NCBI GenBank assembly: GCA_016213725.1
Contig: JACQZS010000168.1
Coordinates: 1-39,173 of the forward strand
Direction of reading: 5' to 3'
DNA length: 39,173 nucleotides
Origin: Acidobacteriota bacterium
GTDB lineage: Bacteria > Acidobacteriota > Terriglobia > Bryobacterales > Bryobacteraceae
Shown: positions 33,789-39,173 of the stretch, in pieces
How the letters are laid out: each line of letters starts with the position of its first letter
Numbering within the stretch: the stretch's first letter is position 1
Made by a program: the position numbers and the translations under genes
The notes under the pieces: generated by a model
What the model saw: only the letters and a program-made list of their open reading frames with translations
The model's database searches: none
Told to the model about the DNA's origin: nothing

Positions 33789-35345
33789 ATGCCCACCGTC
33801 AAACGCGCTCTACTCAGTGTTACCGACAAGTCCGGCCTCGCCGATTTCGCCAAGGGCCTCGCCGCCCTGGGCTGTGAACTGATCTCCACCGGCGGCACCG
33901 CCAAACTCCTCCGAGATGCCGGCCTGGCTGTGAAAGACGTGAGCGAAGTCACGGGATTTCCAGAGATGCTCGACGGCCGGGTGAAGACGATTCACCCCAT
34001 CATTGCGGCGGGTGTGCTGGCGCGCCGCTCCGTGCCGGAGCACATGGCCGCGCTCGAAAAGCACGGCATCGGCACCATCGACATGATCGTGGTGAATCTC
34101 TATGAGTTCGAGAAAGTGGCTGCGAAGAAAGACGCCCCGGTGGAGGAACTGATCGAGAACATCGACATCGGCGGGCCGACGATGATCCGCGCCGCCGCCA
34201 AAAACTTCCAGGACGTGGCGGTGGTCACCTCGGCAGCGGACTACGCTTCGATTTTGGCGGAACTGCAGGCCAGCGGCGGCAGCCTATCCAAGAAGACCCA
34301 CTGGGACCTGGCGCGCAAAGCCTACGCCACGACGGCGAAGTACGACGCGGCCATTACGGCGCGGCTGGCGTCGATCGAAGTGGAAGGAGAGGCGTTCAAG
34401 GACGAGCCCACGCCTTTGCCGAAGGTGCTGAACATCCACGTGGCGCAGAAGCAGGCGTTGCGTTACGGGGAAAACCCGCACCAGGGCGCGTCTTTGTACG
34501 CCTGCGGCGACGAGGGCATCGCCAACTGCACGCAGATCCACGGCAAGGAGTTGAGCTACAACAACCTGGTGGATCTCGACGCCGCATGGCAGCTGGCGTG
34601 CGAGTTTTCCGGCCCGGCCGTCTCGATCATCAAGCACACCAATCCATGCGGCTGCGCGGAGCAGGGGAGGTTGGTGGACGCCTATTTGAAGGCGTTTGAG
34701 GCCGATACGGTGTCGGCGTTCGGGGGCGTGATCGCATGCAACCGCGAGGTGGACGCGGACACGGCGGCGGAGATGGCGAAGTTGTTCGTCGAGTGCGTGG
34801 CGGCGCCGGCGTTTTCGCAGCAGGCGCTGTCGATTCTGACGGCGAAGAAGAACGTGCGGCTGGTGACGGTGAAGGGCACTGTGCCGGAGGAACTGGTGGT
34901 GAAGTCGATCACGGGCGGCTTCCTGGCGCAGTCCGCCGATCTACTGACGATCGACAAGCCGGCGGCGAAGGTGGTGACGCAGCGCCAGCCGAGCGAGGCT
35001 GAGTGGGCGGCGCTCGAGTTCGCCTGGAAGGTGTGCAAGCACGTGAAGTCCAACGCGATCGTTTATGCCCGCGACGGGCAGTTGCTGAGTTCCGGCGCGG
35101 GCCAGATGAGCCGCGTGTTTTCAGCCGAGATCGGCGCGCGGAAATCGGTGCTGCCGCTGGAGAACTGCGCGGTGGCTTCGGATGCGTTCTTCCCCTTCCC
35201 GGACGGTCTGGAAGTGGTGGTGAAGAACGGCGGGACTTCCGTGATACAGCCTGGCGGCTCAGTGCGAGACGCGGACGTGATTGCGGCGGCGGACCGCCTG
35301 GGCATCGCGATGGTGTTCACCGGCCTGCGGCACTTCCGCCACTAG
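33789..35345 (+). CDS. purH: Bifunctional AICAR formyltransferase / IMP cyclohydrolase
   Basis: 518 aa, standard PurH length. N-terminal IMP cyclohydrolase with methylglyoxal-synthase-like fold (about 1-145: RALLSVTDKSGLADFA, ELISTGGTAKLLRDAG, EMLDGRVKTIHP) and C-terminal formyltransferase (about 150-518: RYGENPHQGASLY, SIIKHTNPCGCA with catalytic Lys-His, DTVSAFGGVIACN, GQMSRVFSAEIG, FPFPDGLEVV and FTGLRHFRH end). Catalyses the last two steps of de novo IMP synthesis in the cytoplasm. Divergently transcribed from icd. Not linked here to other pur genes. Confidence 0.96.
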   Translation: MPTVKRALLSVTDKSGLADFAKGLAALGCELISTGGTAKLLRDAGLAVKDVSEVTGFPEMLDGRVKTIHPIIAAGVLARRSVPEHMAALEKHGIGTIDMIVVNLYEFEKVAAKKDAPVEELIENIDIGGPTMIRAAAKNFQDVAVVTSAADYASILAELQASGGSLSKKTHWDLARKAYATTAKYDAAITARLASIEVEGEAFKDEPTPLPKVLNIHVAQKQALRYGENPHQGASLYACGDEGIANCTQIHGKELSYNNLVDLDAAWQLACEFSGPAVSIIKHTNPCGCAEQGRLVDAYLKAFEADTVSAFGGVIACNREVDADTAAEMAKLFVECVAAPAFSQQALSILTAKKNVRLVTVKGTVPEELVVKSITGGFLAQSADLLTIDKPAAKVVTQRQPSEAEWAALEFAWKVCKHVKSNAIVYARDGQLLSSGAGQMSRVFSAEIGARKSVLPLENCAVASDAFFPFPDGLEVVVKNGGTSVIQPGGSVRDADVIAAADRLGIAMVFTGLRHFRH

Positions 35346-35390
35346 AGCGGGCGGATCCGGCTCCATCCGGGAGACGGCGGCGCGCAGGGT

Positions 35391-36299
35391 TCAGCGGATG
35401 CGGCCCATGCCGCTCAGGCGGCGCATGAGGTATTCGACGAAAACGCGGTGCGGATTAAAGCCCACCACCTGCTCGGCGCCGGCGACGAAGTTTGACAGCG
35501 CGTTGAGGTCGTAGAAGACCGGTTCGCCGCTACGATGGTCGATGATGTACTCCACGCCGCAGACATCGAGGCCGCCGCGGCGGGCGATGGAGACGGCGGT
35601 GACGGCGGCGTCGGGATGCGGCTCCACGCGGGTAAACGTGGGTTTAGCGGAAGATTGGCAGACATCGGCCGGGCAGAGGTTATAGCCGGAACCCTCGCGC
35701 TGGATGCGCAGGCAGTAGAGCACCTGGCCGTCGAGCACCTCCACGCGATAACAGGCGCCGTCGCGCGAGGGGATGTGCTCCTGGAGGAGGGCGGTATGGT
35801 CGCAGCCGAAGTCGATGGTGGCCGCTCTGGCTGCCAGATCGCGAGAGGAGTCGAAGCGCTGGATGCCACTGCCGGCGCCCCCGCAATTCGGCTTCACGAG
35901 CAGCGGAAAATTCAGGGCTTCCGCCGTGCCGGCGGCGAGAGAGGCGGAGTTGATCACCTTCGTCCTGGGCACGCGCGCCCCGACGCGGCGGAAGAGGTCC
36001 AGCTGCCGCACCTTGCTCACTTCCAGTTCATAGGCCCGTGAGCCGTTCACCACGGCCACGCGCCGCTCTTCCAGCACGCTGAGAAGATCCCGCACGGCGA
36101 ACTGACCGTGCCCGTGGCCGCGCCACACGGCCGAGGGGCTCATGCGGTTCAGGACCAGGTCAGGGTACTCGCTCTCCTCCAGGTCGTAGGCGAGCGCGCC
36201 GGCGTGCCATTCCTCAAAAGCGACTCCGGCCCGGTGCAGCTCTTCAAAGAGGGGCTTGAACCAGTGCGGATGTTCGTAGAGGATCGCGAGTCTGGCCAC
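35391..36299 (-). CDS. ATP-grasp (RimK-like) ligase domain protein
   Basis: 302 aa. RimK-like N-terminal fold (LAILYEHPHWFKPLFEELHRAG), then ATP-grasp: PLLVKPNCGGAGSGIQRF (P-loop-like Lys/Gly segment), ALLQEHIPSRDGACYRVEVLDGQVLYCLRI and CGVEYIIDHRSGEPVFYDLNALSNF (Mg-binding Glu/Asn positions Asp-x-Asn). These enzymes ligate a carboxylate to an amine through acyl-phosphate; substrate unknown. Start is GTG 36299, seven bases from the stop of the ABC ATPase gene, so it is likely the last gene of the MacAB-like operon. Converges on purH. Confidence 0.83.
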   Translation of the reverse strand: MARLAILYEHPHWFKPLFEELHRAGVAFEEWHAGALAYDLEESEYPDLVLNRMSPSAVWRGHGHGQFAVRDLLSVLEERRVAVVNGSRAYELEVSKVRQLDLFRRVGARVPRTKVINSASLAAGTAEALNFPLLVKPNCGGAGSGIQRFDSSRDLAARAATIDFGCDHTALLQEHIPSRDGACYRVEVLDGQVLYCLRIQREGSGYNLCPADVCQSSAKPTFTRVEPHPDAAVTAVSIARRGGLDVCGVEYIIDHRSGEPVFYDLNALSNFVAGAEQVVGFNPHRVFVEYLMRRLSGMGRIR

Positions 36300-36305
36300 G
36301 GAAAG

Positions 36306-37010
36306 CTAATTCCAATCTTCCGGCTTCTGACCCTCGGGAAGCAACACACCCTTGTCGATGAAGCGGACAGTGGCGGCGAAATGCGCCGCGTGCGGATCGT
36401 GCGTGACCAGGATGATCGTCTTGCCATACTCCTGGTTCAGCCGCGCCAGCAGTGAGAGCACTTCCTGAGCGGACTTCGCGTCGAGGTTGCCGGTCGGCTC
36501 GTCGCATAGCAGGATGTCGGGATCCGTGACGATGGCGCGAGCCACCGCCACGCGCTGCTCCTGCCCGCCTGAGAGCTGGCGCGGATAGTGGCCCATGCGG
36601 TCACCCAGCCCCACCAGCTTCAAGGCCGTGGCTGCGTGCTGCATCCGCTCGCCCTTCTTCAGGTGCGTCAGCTTGAGCGGCAGCTCCACATTCTCCAGCG
36701 CAGTCAGGACCGGAATCAGATTGAAACTCTGAAAGACGAAGCCCACGTGGCGGTTGCGCCACCTGGCGATTTCACTATCGGAGAGCCCGTTGAGTTTCGA
36801 CCCGAGCACTTCGATGTCGCCGCTGGTGGGGCGGTCCATCGCCGCCGCCAGGTGCAGCAGAGTGGACTTGCCGGAGCCCGATGGCCCCATCAGGGCGAGA
36901 AAGTCGCCCCGGCGCACTTCCAGGTTGGCGTCCTTCAGGGCGACGACATGAAACTCGTCCCGGATGTACTCCTTCGTCAGGCCCTGCGTACGAATCACGA
37001 TTTCGCTCAT
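36306..37010 (-). CDS. ABC transporter ATP-binding protein, MacB/LolD type
   Basis: 234 aa. Walker [10 protein letters not shown] (42-50), Q-loop in [10 protein letters not shown], signature LSGGQ (146-150), Walker [13 protein letters not shown] and the H-loop LVTHD. This arrangement is typical of ATPases paired with FtsX-like permeases (MacB, LolD, FtsE). Its start overlaps the end of the adaptor gene by 4 bases, placing it in one operon with adaptor and permease. Confidence 0.94.
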   Translation of the reverse strand: MSEIVIRTQGLTKEYIRDEFHVVALKDANLEVRRGDFLALMGPSGSGKSTLLHLAAAMDRPTSGDIEVLGSKLNGLSDSEIARWRNRHVGFVFQSFNLIPVLTALENVELPLKLTHLKKGERMQHAATALKLVGLGDRMGHYPRQLSGGQEQRVAVARAIVTDPDILLCDEPTGNLDAKSAQEVLSLLARLNQEYGKTIILVTHDPHAAHFAATVRFIDKGVLLPEGQKPEDWN

Positions 37011-38350
37011 CGCTTCGTCACCTGCACTTTCATGCCGTCTTTCAACTCGGCCGGCGGATTCACCACCAGGTCCTCGCCGCCGATCAGTCCGTCCTCCACG
37101 CGCAGCCCTTGGGGCGTATTGCCACTGGTCCTGATCGCCCGTTCGACGACCTTTCCGCCCACGACGATGTAGACCTTGTCGCTGCGCACCGTGGAAGCGG
37201 GGATGAACACGACAGGTTTGCCGGCCTGCACCGCGGCGCCCGGCTTGTCTTCGGCCAGGAAGGCCACGGAGGCGTTCATCTCAGGGCGCAGGAAGGCATC
37301 CGGATTCAACACTTTCACCTTCACCTGCACGGTGGCCTTCTGGCGGTTGGCCTCCGGCGAAATCTCATCGACGATGCCCTGCCAGCTGCGGCCAGGATAG
37401 GCGTCCACGGTGATGACGCCCTTCTGTTTTGGGCCCAGCTTGTTGAAGTCGTTCTGCGAGATGTCGAGTTCCACGCGCAGGTCGTTCAGGTCTGCCAGCG
37501 TCACGACGTATCCCTTGGCTCCGCGCTCGCCCACGAAGCTGGTGGTGACGAACTCACCCTTCTCCACGCCGCGTTCGAGGATGGTGCCTGTAACCGGGGC
37601 TTTGATCAACGTGTTCGCCAATTGCGTTTCGGCCAGCGCCACTGTGCCGCGCGCCTGCTCCACCTGGCCGCGCATGGCGGCAATCACCTCCTGGCGCGGC
37701 CCGATGCGCACCAGTTCATAGGTCTTCTGCAGCGAACTCACGCGGGCGGTGGCGGCATCATAGCGCGCCTGCGCGTCGTCAAGGCTGGACTTCGACAACA
37801 CCTTGTCGTGCGCCAGCTGCCGGGCACGGTCCAACTGCACCCTGGCGTTGGCGAGATCAGCCTGCGCCTGCTCCACGTTGGCCTTTGCCGTGGCGATCTC
37901 CTCCGGACGCGAACCGGCTTGCAGTTCGGCCAGCCGCGCCTCCAGGGTCATCAACTGCCCGCGCGCCTGCTGCATCTGGGCCTTGTATTCGTCGTCCTCC
38001 AGACGAACGATGACCTGCCCGGCCTGCACCGGATCACCCTTTTCCACGCCAATCCACTGCACCTTGCCCACGACCTTGGAGGCCACCTGGATCTTGTGCG
38101 CGGCAATCACGTAGCCCGTGGCGTTGAGGATCACCGCATCCCCCGGCGCGCCTCCGGTCCTTGCCGCCCGGGCGCGTACCGTCGTCACTTCAGTGGCGGC
38201 GTTCAACCGCTTGTACAGAGCGGCGCCGGCGCCCATCAGAATCATCACCGCGATGCCGCCGATAATCCAGCGGAAAGCCCACCGGGAGCCGCCGTGTGCG
38301 GGCTCCTGTGAGGAGCGGTCGATGCGGAGGCTCTTGATGTCGGAGTCCAT
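37007..38350 (-). CDS. MacA-like periplasmic adaptor (membrane-fusion protein)
   Basis: 447 aa. N-terminal cytoplasmic tail and one membrane anchor (about 27-46, [19 protein letters not shown]), lipoyl halves ([31 protein letters not shown] and [20 protein letters not shown]), a long coiled coil (about 118-230), beta-barrel ([21 protein letters not shown]) and membrane-proximal domain. It links the ABC exporter to an outer-membrane channel of TolC type, which is not in the window. Eleven bases separate it from the permease gene. Confidence 0.92.
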   Translation of the reverse strand: MDSDIKSLRIDRSSQEPAHGGSRWAFRWIIGGIAVMILMGAGAALYKRLNAATEVTTVRARAARTGGAPGDAVILNATGYVIAAHKIQVASKVVGKVQWIGVEKGDPVQAGQVIVRLEDDEYKAQMQQARGQLMTLEARLAELQAGSRPEEIATAKANVEQAQADLANARVQLDRARQLAHDKVLSKSSLDDAQARYDAATARVSSLQKTYELVRIGPRQEVIAAMRGQVEQARGTVALAETQLANTLIKAPVTGTILERGVEKGEFVTTSFVGERGAKGYVVTLADLNDLRVELDISQNDFNKLGPKQKGVITVDAYPGRSWQGIVDEISPEANRQKATVQVKVKVLNPDAFLRPEMNASVAFLAEDKPGAAVQAGKPVVFIPASTVRSDKVYIVVGGKVVERAIRTSGNTPQGLRVEDGLIGGEDLVVNPPAELKDGMKVQVTKR

Positions 38351-38361
38351 ATGCAGCTCTG

Positions 38362-39173
38362 TCAGATCTGCCGGAGCGCGGTGAGAATCTGCTTCCGCGC
38401 GGCGCTGAAAGCGGGCAGCAGACCGCCGAAGGCGCCCATCACCAAAGCGAAGACCATGCCCTTGCCCATGATTTCAGGGGAGACGCGCAGCGAGAACGCC
38501 ACCTCGGCAAAGGTGACGTTGCTGCCAATGCCCGTGGTCAACCCGTTCAGCGGCAAGACAAGCGCGATGCCCAGCGCCCCGCCCAGTACGGAAAGCAGCA
38601 GCGATTCCAACAGGAAGCTGAGCAGGATGGAGCGGCGCGAGAAGCCGAGTACGCGCAGCGTGCCGATCTCTTTCGAGCGCCGGGCCACGGCGGCGTACAT
38701 CGTGTTCATGGCGGCAAAGCAGGAGCCCACAGCCATGATCAGCGCCACGAAGCCGCCCAGGTAGCGCACCAGGTCGCCCGAGGAGGTCTGCTGCTGGTAG
38801 TAGTCCTTCTCGGCTCTCGCCTGGACATTCAGCCGGCCGTCGTAGTTGAGATCGTTGACCAGCGCCTGGTGGCTGACGGCGTCGGAGGCGCGGATGAGCG
38901 CTGAGCTGAGCACCTCCGTCCGTTCGAAGTCTCCCGCCGCCTGGTTGAGATCGGCCAGAATCTCGGAGTTGCGCGCCAGTTGCGGGCTGTCGAAGACGCC
39001 GACCACTTCCCAGTCGCCGCGCCCGAAGCGGAGCATCCGGCCCACCTGCGCGTCCGGGTACCGCCGGGCGATGGAACTGCCCACGGTGACTTCGCGCCGG
39101 CCGGGGGCGAACCAGCGTCCTTGCGTGAGCTGCATGTCTTCGCGGATCGCCAGGCCGGTGGCTGACACGCCGC
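38362..39173 (-). CDS. MacB/FtsX-like ABC transporter permease (partial)
   Basis: C-terminal ~270 residues; the gene continues beyond the window edge, so its start is not seen. A periplasmic domain of MacB type ([30 protein letters not shown]) precedes three membrane helices ([71 protein letters not shown]) with the FtsX cytoplasmic motif [19 protein letters not shown]. It probably forms the inner-membrane part of the tripartite exporter with the two following genes. Substrate unknown: antibiotic, lipid or peptide are all possible. Confidence 0.9.
   Translation of the reverse strand, partial: GVSATGLAIREDMQLTQGRWFAPGRREVTVGSSIARRYPDAQVGRMLRFGRGDWEVVGVFDSPQLARNSEILADLNQAAGDFERTEVLSSALIRASDAVSHQALVNDLNYDGRLNVQARAEKDYYQQQTSSGDLVRYLGGFVALIMAVGSCFAAMNTMYAAVARRSKEIGTLRVLGFSRRSILLSFLLESLLLSVLGGALGIALVLPLNGLTTGIGSNVTFAEVAFSLRVSPEIMGKGMVFALVMGAFGGLLPAFSAARKQILTALRQI

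Overview
GC-rich (roughly 60-65 %), densely coded bacterial chromosome segment. The gene content points to Acidobacteriota, most likely the Solibacter/Bryobacter lineage. The clues are a cytochrome-type DUF1549/DUF1553 protein paired with a Tat-exported DUF1501 protein, Tat-tagged TIM-barrel isomerases, small secreted proteins with an IPFDFxVG(x)nLPAGEY-type motif, a short CxxC...CxxxH protein family, and promoters of the TAnnnT type placed almost on the start codon. This lineage call is an inference from gene families; no rRNA or tRNA gene lies in the window.

Layout. 50-3830: class I fumarase (minus), two small exported proteins (plus), an orphan HlyD-like adaptor (minus) and a small zinc-ribbon protein (plus). 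3845-9177: APC permease fused to a stress-protein-like domain, divergent from CCA-adding enzyme, then SixA phosphatase divergent from an O-antigen-ligase-like membrane protein. 9121-11526: minus-strand run of histidine phosphatase, SDR-like protein and RsuA/RluB pseudouridine synthase. 11614-13420: TatD nuclease and polyprenyl diphosphate synthase. 13461-18162: an exported toroid-like protein, a Tat-exported sugar isomerase/epimerase, a CarD/CdnL regulator preceded by a strong promoter with two tandem operator-like sites, and an enolase-superfamily enzyme. 18266-22426: a very unusual 844-residue zinc-finger/disordered/TM/jelly-roll-like protein and a TPR protein, closed by a 16-bp perfect hairpin. 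22557-26786 (minus): an operon of four genes joined by 4-nt overlaps (ACT protein, sirtuin, LarC, MetRS); the MetRS reading frame carries an in-frame TAA inside its C-terminal tRNA-binding domain. 26870-31236: DUF1549/DUF1553 plus DUF1501 pair. 31248-35345: hypothetical gene, glycine-zipper lipoprotein, NAD-type isocitrate dehydrogenase divergent from PurH. 35391-39173 (minus): MacAB-like ABC export operon (permease running off the window edge, adaptor, ATPase) ending with an ATP-grasp ligase-like gene.

Three signals deserve most attention: (i) at least five genes show TAnnnT-N6-start-codon, and several more N8-N10, the architecture of leaderless transcription; (ii) the nonsense codon in metG; (iii) the pair of 18-bp ACTA-N8-TAGT sites in front of carD, which resemble BlaI/MecI-type operators. 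No CRISPR array, insertion sequence, phage gene or tRNA was seen.
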